Origin: Enterobacter cloacae
GTDB lineage: Bacteria > Pseudomonadota > Gammaproteobacteria > Enterobacterales > Enterobacteriaceae
Assembly: GCF_013375935.1 (NCBI RefSeq)
Contig: NZ_CP056117.1
Coordinates: 1,302,001-1,366,000 of the forward strand
Length of the DNA stretch: 64,000 nt
Direction of reading: 5' to 3'
The notes beneath the pieces were generated by a model, which did not search any database, was not told where the DNA came from, and saw nothing but the letters and a program-made list of their open reading frames with translations. Both the position numbers and the translations under genes were made by a program. How positions within the stretch are numbered: the stretch's first letter is position 1; every line of letters starts with the position of its first letter. This document shows, piece after piece, positions 53,872-61,622 of this stretch.

Positions 53872-55206
53872 CTAATGGGTGACCTGCTTTTCATGCAGAT
53901 GCGAATTGCGCGCCTGCCGTCCCATCACCAGCACCGCGACACCTCCTGCGACGCACAGCGCAGCCAGAGGAAGCATGGCCAGCGTGTGGCTACCGGTCCG
54001 CTCGCTGATGATGCCGTAAGCGTTAACCATCACCGCGCCGCCGATAAGGTTCGCGATGGCGCCAATCGCGGCCAGCCCCGCAGCGGCAGACGTGCTGCTC
54101 ATCCAGCCTGACGCCAGCGCCCAGAACGGCCCCTTCATTGAATACGCCCCTATCAGAATGATGCTCAAAATAATAATCGTGGCAAAAAGGGAGGTGCTCA
54201 CAAATGCGGCGATTACGCCTGCGGCAATCATGAAAAGGGTCAGAGCGGTATGCCAGCGGCGTTCGTTAGTTCGGTCAGAACTCCGTCCCCAGACAATCAT
54301 CAGTACGGATGCCAGGCCGTAAGGAATGGCGTTGAACAGCCCGGTCTCCAGATTATCCAGGTGGAACGATTTCAGCAGCTGCGGTGACCAGACGCTGATC
54401 GTGGTGCCTGCCGATGACGCGCCTGCGTAAATCAGGGCCAGGAGCCAGATTTGACGATGCCGGAGCAGCTGCCACGTCGTCTGGTGACCGATATTTTTTT
54501 GCTGCTGACGCTCGGTTTCAAGCGTCGTTTCCAGCCATTTTTTCTGTTCCGCGCTAAGCCAGTTGGCCTGGTGAGGGCGATCGCGAAGAACAAACCAGGC
54601 GGCAATACCCAGCAGAACCGCGGGTAAACCTTCAATGATAAACAGCAGATGCCAGCCGCGCAGGCCCAGCCAGCCATCCAGTGAGAGGATCAACCCGGAC
54701 AGCGGCGAGCCGATAAAATTGGCCAGCGGGATCGCAACCATAAAGGACGCGATGATTCGCGCGCGGTAGCGGGAAGGGATCCACCAGGTCAGAAAGAGCA
54801 CGACGCCGGGGAAAAAGCCCGCCTCAGCGGCACCCAGCAGAAAACGCACGATATAAAGCGACGTGGTGTTTTGTACCAGTGCCATGCACATGGATACCAC
54901 GCCCCAGCTGATCATAATGCGGGGGATCCACAAGCGTGCGCCAACTTTCTGCATCGCCAGATTGCTTGGAACTTCAAACAGAAAATACGCCACGAAGTAG
55001 AGGCTACTGGCGAAGCCAAACGCCGCTTTGCTGAGGCCGAGATCCTCATTCATCTGTAGCGAAGCCATACCGATATTGCCGCGATCGATAATGGAAATCA
55101 GGTAACTGACTATCAGAAACGGAAGAATACGCCAGATCACCTTGCGCATAGTTTCTCGTTCTATGTCCTCAATGGCGGCAACGCCATTACGAATATGTTC
55201 TGTCAT
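53872..55206 (-). CDS. MFS anion:cation symporter-type transporter
   Basis: 444 residues, 12 membrane segments, ACS branch of the MFS (tartrate, glucarate, hydroxyphenylacetate and phthalate relatives). Branch motif SIIDRGNIGMASLQM near TM1 and FLLGAAEAGFFPGVVLFLTWW in TM4 are diagnostic. It probably imports an organic acid, likely the substrate of the neighbouring dehydrogenase and aldolase. ATG follows GAGGAACAC. The promoter is the second copy of the cassette module. Confidence 0.9.
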   Translation of the reverse strand: MTEHIRNGVAAIEDIERETMRKVIWRILPFLIVSYLISIIDRGNIGMASLQMNEDLGLSKAAFGFASSLYFVAYFLFEVPSNLAMQKVGARLWIPRIMISWGVVSMCMALVQNTTSLYIVRFLLGAAEAGFFPGVVLFLTWWIPSRYRARIIASFMVAIPLANFIGSPLSGLILSLDGWLGLRGWHLLFIIEGLPAVLLGIAAWFVLRDRPHQANWLSAEQKKWLETTLETERQQQKNIGHQTTWQLLRHRQIWLLALIYAGASSAGTTISVWSPQLLKSFHLDNLETGLFNAIPYGLASVLMIVWGRSSDRTNERRWHTALTLFMIAAGVIAAFVSTSLFATIIILSIILIGAYSMKGPFWALASGWMSSTSAAAGLAAIGAIANLIGGAVMVNAYGIISERTGSHTLAMLPLAALCVAGGVAVLVMGRQARNSHLHEKQVTH

Positions 55207-55241
55207 GTGTTCCTCGCAGGGTCTGTTCTTGGTTTTATCAG

Positions 55242-55342
55242 GTACAACTCAGTTTTATTAAACAAAACCACTATAGCGTCCGCGCGTTCTTTTTATCCAG
55301 TTAATGGAAGGTTTAAATGATGTAAATAAGACGTGACTCACA
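55242..55342 (-). promoter_or_regulatory. Cassette promoter module 2 (MFS gene), also next to terC
   Basis: This lies in the 328-base gene-free stretch 55207-55534. It has GTACAA (55242-55247), ACAAAAC-C-ACTATAGCG (around 55263-55278, complement gives the TATAGT -10) and the block TGATGTAAATAAGACGTGAC (55318-55337). Each element matches module 1 at an offset of exactly 2287 bases; the 25-base block is identical at 22 positions. The rightward terC promoter candidate (GATAAT 55343-55348, weak -35 ATGTAA 55320-55325) overlaps this block. Confidence 0.7.
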
Positions 55343-55384
55343 GATAATGCGCGCTGCGGAATGTGCCTAAACGACAGATGCACC

Positions 55385-55470
55385 ACCCCACGTTGTGAGG
55401 TAAAGTACCTACCTTGCGCGGCCAAAGAGCTGCGGTTTTGTGGGGTATATGCGAATAACACGTTCCCCCA
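55385..55470 (+). promoter_or_regulatory. Structured 5' leader of terC (candidate riboswitch-like RNA)
   Basis: ACCCCAC (55385-55391) pairs with GTGGGGT (55440-55446), closing a three-way junction. Inside are GGTA-AAG-TACC (55399-55409) and CGCGGC-CAAAGA-GCTGCG (55118+300 region: 55118 is not meant; the arms are at 55418-55423 and 55429-55434, with one G-U pair). The right closing arm can instead pair TGGGG (55441-55445) with CCCCA (55466-55470), which would open the junction. The leader ends about 65 bases before the terC ATG. Mn-responsive yybP-ykoY leaders precede some TerC-family genes, but the diagnostic GGGGAGUAGC is absent. Confidence 0.45.
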
Positions 55471-55534
55471 TTTCCACTTCTGGTTTACGCCAGCCTGCAT
55501 GGTGTTGTGTTTTGTCTTCTTAAAAGGGTTGTCT

Positions 55535-56560
55535 ATGTCTGCTGCTCATCTCGGTTTCCCGACGGAAACCGTTGTTGTCTTTGTGGTGATGGCCGTTGGG
55601 GCGATGTTTATCGACCTCTTCATGCACCGTCACGATAAACCGATCTCGCTGAAAAGCGCGGCCATGTGGTCCATCTTCTGGGTCATGATGGCCATGGCGT
55701 TTGCCGGCTTCTTATACGTGCACCACGGCGCGGAGATGGCGAGCCTGTTCCTCACCGGCTATGCGCTGGAAGAGGTTCTCTCCGTCGACAACCTGTTCGT
55801 GATGATGGCGATCTTCGCCTGGTTCGGCGTGCCGGATAAGTATCGCCACCGCGTGCTCTACTGGGGCGTGCTGGGGGCGATCGTGTTCCGCGGTATTTTT
55901 GTTGCTATCGGCACCAGCCTGCTGAGCCTGGGGCCATACGTTGAGGTCATTTTTGCGCTGGTCGTTGGCTGGACGGCGGTGATGATGCTGAGGCGCAATG
56001 AAGAGAGCGACGAGGTGGAAGATTACTCCGATCACCTGGCGTACCGCCTGGTAAAACGCTTCTATCCGGTCTGGCCAAAAATCAGCAGCCATGCGTTTAT
56101 CCTGACCCAGAAAGAGGTGGATGCCGAACTGGAGAAGCCTGAAAACAAGGATGTGACGGTAGGCCGCGTGAAGAAGGCGAAGCGCTACGCGACGCCGCTG
56201 CTGCTCTGCGTCGCGGTGGTGGAGCTGTCCGACGTTATGTTCGCGTTCGACTCCGTTCCCGCGATCATTGCCGTCAGCCGCGAGCCGCTGATTATCTACA
56301 GCGCAATGATGTTCGCGATCCTCGGCCTGCGTACCCTCTACTTCGTGCTGGAGGCGCTTAAGCAGTATCTGGTGCATCTGGAGAAAGCGGTAGTGCTGCT
56401 GCTGTTCTTCGTGGCGTTCAAGCTGGGGCTAAATGCCACCGACCACTTCTGGCATCACGGTTACAGCATTGGCGCGACGGCCAGCCTGTTTGTGGTGTTG
56501 GGCGTGCTGGCGCTGGGGATTATTGCGAGCGTGATGTTCCCGGGGAAACGTGAGGCCTGA
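55535..56560 (+). CDS. terC: TerC-family integral membrane protein
   Basis: 341 residues from ATG 55535 (AAAAGGG 7 bases upstream); the ORF from 55361 runs through the structured leader and is rejected. About nine membrane segments, with the acidic family motifs LEEVLSVDNLF near 83 and VVELSDVMFAFDSVPA near 223 in the two halves. It closely resembles TerC of plasmid tellurite-resistance (ter) operons, more than the shorter Alx (321 residues). No terZABDE genes are nearby, so this is a stand-alone chromosomal copy. TerC/Alx proteins are implicated in Mn export and metalation of secreted proteins; the substrate here is not proven. Confidence 0.93.
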   Translation: MSAAHLGFPTETVVVFVVMAVGAMFIDLFMHRHDKPISLKSAAMWSIFWVMMAMAFAGFLYVHHGAEMASLFLTGYALEEVLSVDNLFVMMAIFAWFGVPDKYRHRVLYWGVLGAIVFRGIFVAIGTSLLSLGPYVEVIFALVVGWTAVMMLRRNEESDEVEDYSDHLAYRLVKRFYPVWPKISSHAFILTQKEVDAELEKPENKDVTVGRVKKAKRYATPLLLCVAVVELSDVMFAFDSVPAIIAVSREPLIIYSAMMFAILGLRTLYFVLEALKQYLVHLEKAVVLLLFFVAFKLGLNATDHFWHHGYSIGATASLFVVLGVLALGIIASVMFPGKREA

Positions 56561-56564
56561 TGTA

Positions 56565-56597
56565 CCGCCCGGTGGCGCTTCGCTTACCGGGCCTACG
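56565..56597. repeat. REP-type palindrome after terC
   Basis: CCGCCCGGTGGCGCTTCGCT followed by TACCGGGCCTACG: inverted arms CCCGGT/ACCGGG and the CCTACG tail typical of enterobacterial REP elements. Confidence 0.8.
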
Positions 56598-56609
56598 ATT
56601 TGGTTTTCT

Positions 56610-56643
56610 CCCTCTCCCTGTGGGAGAGGGCCGGGGTGAGGGC
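56610..56643. repeat. Dispersed palindrome, copy 7
   Basis: CCCTCTCCC-TGT-GGGAGAGGG then CCGGGGTGAGGG, next to the REP element, between convergent terC and the HAD gene. Confidence 0.85.
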
Positions 56644-56655
56644 AAAAGGCCGCAC

Positions 56656-57318
56656 TTACCCCTTAATCGGTGAATTCCGGCGCTTGCGCGGATGATGGAA
56701 GTGCCGCCAGTGCGGATCCTGCGCCGCTGCCAGCAGCTCGTGGTCGCCTCGCGTGTCGCCCCAGGCGCGCAGGTGATACGCGTTCAGGTCGCCATACACC
56801 TTCTCCAGCCTCGCCACTTTCTGCGCGCAGCGGCAGTTGTTGCCGGTGATCCGCCCGGTCAGCTTGCCGTCTTTCACCTCCAGCTGCGTGCCAATCAGCT
56901 TAATGCCGAGCTTGTCGGCCCACGGCTGTAATACCAGCGCCGGGGAGGCGGAGCAAATCGTCACTTCCGCACCGGAGTTGACTTCGTTAGCCACGGCCAT
57001 AACGCCTTCCGGGCGCATCAGCTTGCTCCAGTATTTTTCACAAAAGGCCTCTGCCTGCTGGCGTAACCAGCGCTCATCCACCCCCGTCAGGAAGGTTTTA
57101 ATCAGCACCTCTTTCAGCTCATCACGCGTCAGCTTGCGGCGCACGCAGTGCAGCGTGGGCAGGGCCATACGCACCAGGCGGCCCGCAAAGTAGCGCTTGC
57201 CAAAGGCAAAGCGCAGGAAGGGAATAAAGCTGTCGTGGTGCGTCAACGTACCATCAAAGTCAAAGACAGAGAGCACGCTGGATCTGGCCACGGCTTCGTC
57301 GGCAATCATATTGGTCAT
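56656..57318 (-). CDS. HAD-IB family phosphatase
   Basis: 220 residues, haloacid dehalogenase superfamily subclass IB (SerB/PgpC-like). Motif I FDFDGTLTHHDSF near 19 contains the nucleophile Asp and second Asp; motif II CSASP near 118; motif IV GDTRGDHELL near 189. The alpha-helical cap between I and II is of the C1 type. Family members dephosphorylate phosphoserine, phosphatidylglycerophosphate or similar; the physiological substrate is not apparent. The C-terminal tail is very basic (HHPRKRRNSPIKG), which may touch membrane or nucleic acid. No strong ribosome site supports the start, so it is provisional. Confidence 0.82.
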   Translation of the reverse strand: MTNMIADEAVARSSVLSVFDFDGTLTHHDSFIPFLRFAFGKRYFAGRLVRMALPTLHCVRRKLTRDELKEVLIKTFLTGVDERWLRQQAEAFCEKYWSKLMRPEGVMAVANEVNSGAEVTICSASPALVLQPWADKLGIKLIGTQLEVKDGKLTGRITGNNCRCAQKVARLEKVYGDLNAYHLRAWGDTRGDHELLAAAQDPHWRHFHHPRKRRNSPIKG

Positions 57319-57423
57319 AAATACGTCTTAGCTTAAATACACATTCTGTTCACTAGTTTACCTGCTTTATCTTCACAGTCCTTATATCAGTCCTCATTTT
57401 TTCTCTAACCTGTGACTGACGGG

Positions 57424-58218
57424 TCAAACTATGTCATCCACCACGCCACCGTCGACGCGCAGCGCCGCGCCGGAGGTAGCGGAGGCCTGCACTGAACAGA
57501 CATACACCACCATATTGGCCACTTCTTCAACCGTCGCGGCGCGCTGAATAACCGAGCTGGGGCGGTTCGCCATCACAAACGCGTTCGCCAGCTGTTCCAG
57601 CGATTTACCGGTTCTCTCCATCTCGTCTTTCATCATCGCGGCGAAGCCGTCCGACATTGTCGGCCCGGGCAGCACGCTGTTCACGGTGACGCCGCTGCCG
57701 GCCACGAACTTCGCCAGCCCGCGCGCCAGGGAGAGCTGCGCGGTTTTCGTTACGCCATAGTGGATCATGTCCGCAGGAATATTGCGGGCCGATTCTGACG
57801 AGATGAACACCACGCGGCCCCAGCCTTTTTGCACCATGCCCGGCAGCAGGGCGCGGGAGAGCCGCACGCCGGACATCACGTTGGTTTGCCAGTAGCGTTC
57901 CCAGGTATCGTCGTCGGTGGAGTAAAAATCCTGCTGACCATAAATCCCGGCGTTATTGACCAGAATATCGACCTGCGAGGCGACCCTGAGCAATTCGTCT
58001 ACGCCTTCCGGCGAGCTGAGATCGGCGACGGCGGCACGAACCTGTACGCCTGGCACCACCTGCTGCAGCGCCTGAATGCCCTTATTTACCGAGTCGATGC
58101 TGCGCCCGTTCACAATCACTTCCGCACCGCTTTCCGCCAGCCCGCGGGCGATGGCGAAGCCAATCCCGCCGGTTGATGCGGTCACCAGCGCCGCTTTCCC
58201 CGTTAAATCGATTTTCAT
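57424..58218 (-). CDS. SDR-family oxidoreductase
   Basis: 264-residue classical short-chain dehydrogenase. Cofactor motif TASTGGIGFAIA near 13; NNAGIYG near 88; catalytic Ser in VFISSES and Tyr-x3-Lys in YGVTK (about 154-158). A strong ribosome site (AAGGAG) precedes ATG 58218. It is transcribed leftward, 32 bases after the LysR gene, perhaps as one unit. Substrate unknown. Confidence 0.87.
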   Translation of the reverse strand: MKIDLTGKAALVTASTGGIGFAIARGLAESGAEVIVNGRSIDSVNKGIQALQQVVPGVQVRAAVADLSSPEGVDELLRVASQVDILVNNAGIYGQQDFYSTDDDTWERYWQTNVMSGVRLSRALLPGMVQKGWGRVVFISSESARNIPADMIHYGVTKTAQLSLARGLAKFVAGSGVTVNSVLPGPTMSDGFAAMMKDEMERTGKSLEQLANAFVMANRPSSVIQRAATVEEVANMVVYVCSVQASATSGAALRVDGGVVDDIV

Positions 58219-58250
58219 CGTTCGCTCCTTGTCGTCTTAACCTTCAGACC

Positions 58251-59132
58251 TTAAAGCGTAGCAGTTGACGATGACGGCTCCTGCCTAAAAAGGCGCAACA
58301 ACGTCTCAACCTGCTCGTCCAGCGGGCTAAGGGAGCGCTTAACGATGAGGTGGAGCGGCGTGGCGCGTCGAACGCCGTGGCTGAGGGGCAGGGTTTTGAG
58401 TATGCCTTGCTGAAGCAGGGGCTGAATGCGTTCTTCCGGTAGCCAGCCGTACCCAACCTGATACATCACCGCCTCGATCGCGGCATCAATGGTGGAAAAG
58501 GTCCACGACTCGCCGCCCGGGCGAACGGCGGGCTGGCTGTCTGCGATCTGAATGCGTGGCCACGGCCGCAGCGTCTCGTCATTTAGCGGCGTGTCCAGCG
58601 CAAAAAGCGGGTGCGCATGATGCGCGACGGCGACAAAATCAATGTTCATTAGCCATTCACCCAGCCCGGTAATGTCCTGGCGGCGGGTTAAGACCATCAC
58701 GTCGGCTTCATCATTGAGCGCATCTTCCCGGCTGTTTTCCAGCACCTCGGTGAGCCGCACCTGCGTTTGCGGATACCGCTGCTGGAACTGGCGCAAAATC
58801 GCAAACAGCCGGCCGCGCGGAAAAATACTGTCTACCATCAGATCGATACGGGTTCGCATACCGCTGCGCAGGGTGGCGGCGCGCGTCTCAACGTAGGCGA
58901 AGGCTTTCAGCAGCGGCTTCACCTGATTCAGCAATAATTCTCCCGCCGGGGTCAGCACCGCCCGCCTGCCTTCAGTCATTAACAGCGCCACGCCAAGCCG
59001 CTCCTGCAAAAGCGACAGGTTATAGCTGACCGAGGACTGGCTGCGGTGCGTCTCCTCCGCAGCTCTGGCAAAGCTGCCAGCCTCAACTACTCTCTCCAGC
59101 AGGGCCCATTGTTCTAGCGTCGTCTTATGCAT
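58251..59132 (-). CDS. LysR-family regulator divergent from padC
   Basis: 293 residues from ATG 59132; the frame continues to a TTG at 59165 but that start is less likely. Winged helix in the first 60 residues (AAEETHRSQSSVSYNLSLLQ), effector domain after. Head-to-head with padC across 99 bases that hold a perfect TGAAT-TTG-ATTCA palindrome (59152-59164), a plausible binding site of the T-N11-A type. Gram-positive padC genes are controlled by PadR; here the candidate regulator is LysR-type. Target and inducer (phenolic acids) are inferred from position. Confidence 0.87.
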   Translation of the reverse strand: MHKTTLEQWALLERVVEAGSFARAAEETHRSQSSVSYNLSLLQERLGVALLMTEGRRAVLTPAGELLLNQVKPLLKAFAYVETRAATLRSGMRTRIDLMVDSIFPRGRLFAILRQFQQRYPQTQVRLTEVLENSREDALNDEADVMVLTRRQDITGLGEWLMNIDFVAVAHHAHPLFALDTPLNDETLRPWPRIQIADSQPAVRPGGESWTFSTIDAAIEAVMYQVGYGWLPEERIQPLLQQGILKTLPLSHGVRRATPLHLIVKRSLSPLDEQVETLLRLFRQEPSSSTATL

Positions 59133-59151
59133 GATCAATCTAAATTTTGGA

Positions 59152-59164
59152 TGAATTTGATTCA
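59152..59164. promoter_or_regulatory. Palindrome between the LysR gene and padC
   Basis: TGAAT-TTG-ATTCA: perfect 5-base arms, 68 bases before the padC ATG and 20 bases before the LysR ATG. Candidate LysR operator. Confidence 0.45.
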
Positions 59165-59231
59165 AACATAGCGTTATTCATTCATTTTTTGAAGGGGTAC
59201 GATAGCTTCATCAAAACAAAGGAGACATCTT

Positions 59232-59738
59232 ATGAGCACCTTCGACAAACATGACTTAAGCGGCTTCGTCGGCAAACATCTGGTTTATACCTACGATAAT
59301 GGCTGGAACTACGAAATTTACGTCAAAAACGAGAACACCCTCGACTACCGTATTCACAGCGGTCTGGTGGGCAACCGTTGGGTGAAAGATCAGCAGGCGT
59401 ACATCGTTCGCGTCGGGGAGAGCATCTATAAAATTTCCTGGACGGAGCCAACCGGTACCGACGTAAGCCTGATTGTGAACCTGGGCGACAGCCTGTTCCA
59501 CGGCACCATCTTCTTCCCGCGCTGGGTCATGAACAATCCGGAAAAAACCGTCTGCTTCCAGAACGATCACATTCCGCTGATGAACAGCTACCGTGATGCC
59601 GGTCCGGCCTATCCGACGGAGGTGATTGATGAATTTGCGACGATTACCTTTGTACGCGACTGCGGCGCTAACGATGACAGCGTTATTGCGTGTGCCGCCA
59701 GCGAGCTGCCGGCAAACTTCCCTGAAAATTTAAAATAA
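59232..59738 (+). CDS. padC: Phenolic acid decarboxylase PadC
   Basis: 168 residues, cofactor-free enzyme that decarboxylates p-coumaric, caffeic and ferulic acids to 4-vinyl phenols, a detoxification route common in plant-associated Enterobacter. Lipocalin-like barrel; the active-site aromatic residues conserved in the family fall in LVYTYDNGWNYEIY (Tyr19, Tyr21, Trp25, Tyr27). The length equals that of characterised Enterobacter ferulate decarboxylase. ATG follows AAAGGAGACATCTT. Likely controlled by the divergent LysR gene. Confidence 0.96.
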   Translation: MSTFDKHDLSGFVGKHLVYTYDNGWNYEIYVKNENTLDYRIHSGLVGNRWVKDQQAYIVRVGESIYKISWTEPTGTDVSLIVNLGDSLFHGTIFFPRWVMNNPEKTVCFQNDHIPLMNSYRDAGPAYPTEVIDEFATITFVRDCGANDDSVIACAASELPANFPENLK

Positions 59739-59763
59739 GCTTCGCAGCGCGTTAAGTGCACAT

Positions 59764-59798
59764 CGGCCATTGCGGTTTTACCGGAATGGCCGTTTTTT
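59764..59798 (+). terminator. Terminator of padC
   Basis: CGGCCATT..AATGGCCG, with an inner CGG/CCG extension, followed by TTTTTT. The T run overlaps the stop codon of the convergent transferase gene. Confidence 0.92.
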
Positions 59799-60390
59799 AT
59801 GCCGCAGAGGTACCGGAATAAGCGATTAATTCCGCCGTCAGGGTGAAGGGCGTGGGCGTACAGACCGCAAGGCTCAGCGATCCGACGCGTAGCTGGCTGA
59901 CCGGCAGCGGCTGCGCGGTGCTGTCAATGCTGACAATCTGCCACGCGCTGCCGCCGCGCTGTTTGACGATGGCCTCTTTGCGCGTCCAGATGCGCCAGAA
60001 GGCGGAAAGCTGCTCTTCCGGCGCTTCACGCTCCAGCTCGGCATGTTCGGTAAGGCTGAAGACGGCATTCGCCAGCGCCTGCCAGTTCTCGCGCGGGCGG
60101 ATCGCTTCAATATCGCAGCCAACTTCGCCTTCGTCGCTCAGCAGCAGGGCAATGTCGTCCCCGCTGTGGCTCAGGTTAAACCACAGCGGATGGCCGCTAG
60201 CGAAGGCCGGTTTTCCCTGCTCGCCGTAGATTATCTCGGGGAGAGGCGAGGGGGATAAGGTTCTGGCGAGCAGCGTCCGGCCTGCAAGCCAGGAAGCGCG
60301 TCGTGCACCCTGAGGTGCCCTGTCAGCGAGCGTTGACGCCAGCGGGTCCGCGCTAAGGGTGGAGATCTTTCCCAGTACAAACTGGTACAT
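59797..60390 (-). CDS. 4'-phosphopantetheinyl transferase of the aryl-polyene cluster
   Basis: 197 residues, Sfp-type transferase. The magnesium/catalytic signature VGCDIEAIRP (about 107) and WTRKEAIVKQRG (about 153) matches the (V/I)G(x)D-n-(W/F)xxKE(A/S)xxK pattern. It would install phosphopantetheine on the cluster acyl carrier proteins, which are encoded outside the window. It begins 2 bases after the ketosynthase stop and is the last gene of the leftward operon visible here. Confidence 0.9.
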   Translation of the reverse strand: MYQFVLGKISTLSADPLASTLADRAPQGARRASWLAGRTLLARTLSPSPLPEIIYGEQGKPAFASGHPLWFNLSHSGDDIALLLSDEGEVGCDIEAIRPRENWQALANAVFSLTEHAELEREAPEEQLSAFWRIWTRKEAIVKQRGGSAWQIVSIDSTAQPLPVSQLRVGSLSLAVCTPTPFTLTAELIAYSGTSAA

Positions 60391-60392
60391 AG

Positions 60393-61622
60393 TTACGCCC
60401 AGCGTTTGATGATTATCGAGGTATTGATGCCGCCAAAGGCAAAGTTATTGCTCTGTATAAATTCGCAGTCAATCGGGCGGGCTTCCCCCATAATATAATC
60501 TAAAGCGCCACATTGCTCATCCGGTTGTCTTAAATTGAGCGTCGGCGTGAACCAGCCCTCCCGCATCATGTGCAGGCTCAGCAGGGCTTCCAGCGCCCCG
60601 CAGGCGCCCAGAGTATGGCCGAAGTAGCTCTTTAAGGATGAAATGGGCACCCCGTCGCCGAAAATGGCGGCGGTCGCCTGGCTCTCGGCGATATCCCCGC
60701 GGTCGGTCGCCGTGCCGTGGGCAGAAATGTAGCCGATGTCCTGAGGCTGCAGACCGGCCATCGCCAGCGACTGCTCCATACACACCTGCATGGTTTCACG
60801 CTGGGGCTGAGTGATGTGCGCCGCATCGCAGTTGGTGGCAAACCCCACGATCTCGCCATAAATTGTCGCCCCGCGCGCGGTGGCGTGCTCCAGCTCTTCC
60901 AGAATTAAGGTGCCAGCCCCTTCGCCAATCACCAGGCCGTCGCGCTGAACGTCAAACGGCGACGGCGTGGTTTTCGGCGCGTCGTTACGCTGGCTGGTGG
61001 CAAACAGGGTATCGAAAACCGCCGCCTCCGAGGGGCACAGCTCTTCCGCGCCGCCCGCCACCATCACCGTCTGGTATCCGTGACGAATCGCTTCCCAGGC
61101 GTAGCCAATCGCCTGGCTGCCGGAGGTGCAGGCGCTCGACGTGGGGATCACCCGTCCGCGCAGGCCAAAGAACAGCCCGGTGTTGACCGCAGTGGTGTGC
61201 GGCATCATCTGCACGTAGGTGGTGCCGGTGATGTTATGGGTGTGCTTTTCCGTGAGCATGGAGGCAAACTCGCTGACCGGCCCGGTGCTGCCTGTCGACG
61301 AGCCGTAGGCGATCCCGGTCTGACCGTTGGTGAGCACCGCGTCGTCGATCAGGCCCGCCTGCTCCAGCGCCAGCTCGGTGGCGCGGGTTGAAAGCAGCGA
61401 CACGCGGCCCATGGCGCGAATGCGCTTGCGGGTGTAGTGAGCGGGGAGGGTGAAGCCTTCAATCGGCGCGGCGAGCAGGGTTTGCAGGCCGTCATACGCC
61501 TGCCACTCCGTCATGGTGCGCACCGCATTTTCATACCCGCGCAGGCGGCGCGAAATGGTCGGCCAGTCCTCGCCAAACGCGGTAACGCCGCCCGTGCCCG
61601 TAATCACTACCCGGCGGGTCAT
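60393..61622 (-). CDS. apeR: Beta-ketoacyl-ACP synthase, aryl-polyene type (ApeR-like)
   Basis: 409 residues, FabF/KAS II-like condensing enzyme. Cys nucleophile in SSACTSGSQAIG (about 169), His in ISAHGTATDRGD (about 305) and His in FGHTLGACG (about 341) complete the C-H-H triad; the NNFAFGG C-terminal motif is present. In APE clusters of E. coli CFT073 and Xenorhabdus the order KS-dehydratase-ketoreductase-KS (apeO-P-Q-R) is conserved, and this gene has the apeR position. The stop of the ketoreductase overlaps its start by 4 bases. The APE symbol rests on gene order and domain type. Confidence 0.88.
   Translation of the reverse strand: MTRRVVITGTGGVTAFGEDWPTISRRLRGYENAVRTMTEWQAYDGLQTLLAAPIEGFTLPAHYTRKRIRAMGRVSLLSTRATELALEQAGLIDDAVLTNGQTGIAYGSSTGSTGPVSEFASMLTEKHTHNITGTTYVQMMPHTTAVNTGLFFGLRGRVIPTSSACTSGSQAIGYAWEAIRHGYQTVMVAGGAEELCPSEAAVFDTLFATSQRNDAPKTTPSPFDVQRDGLVIGEGAGTLILEELEHATARGATIYGEIVGFATNCDAAHITQPQRETMQVCMEQSLAMAGLQPQDIGYISAHGTATDRGDIAESQATAAIFGDGVPISSLKSYFGHTLGACGALEALLSLHMMREGWFTPTLNLRQPDEQCGALDYIMGEARPIDCEFIQSNNFAFGGINTSIIIKRWA

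Noticed and set aside
55342..55440. Canonical Mn2+ (yybP-ykoY) riboswitch upstream of terC
   Set aside because: The stretch ACCTACC resembles part of the second conserved loop, but the diagnostic GGGGAGUAGC segment is nowhere in the leader, so I report only a structured leader.
55361..55534. 58-residue N-terminal extension of TerC
   Set aside because: It runs through the structured leader, is Cys-rich and unlike TerC; ATG 55535 has a ribosome site and gives the family N-terminus.
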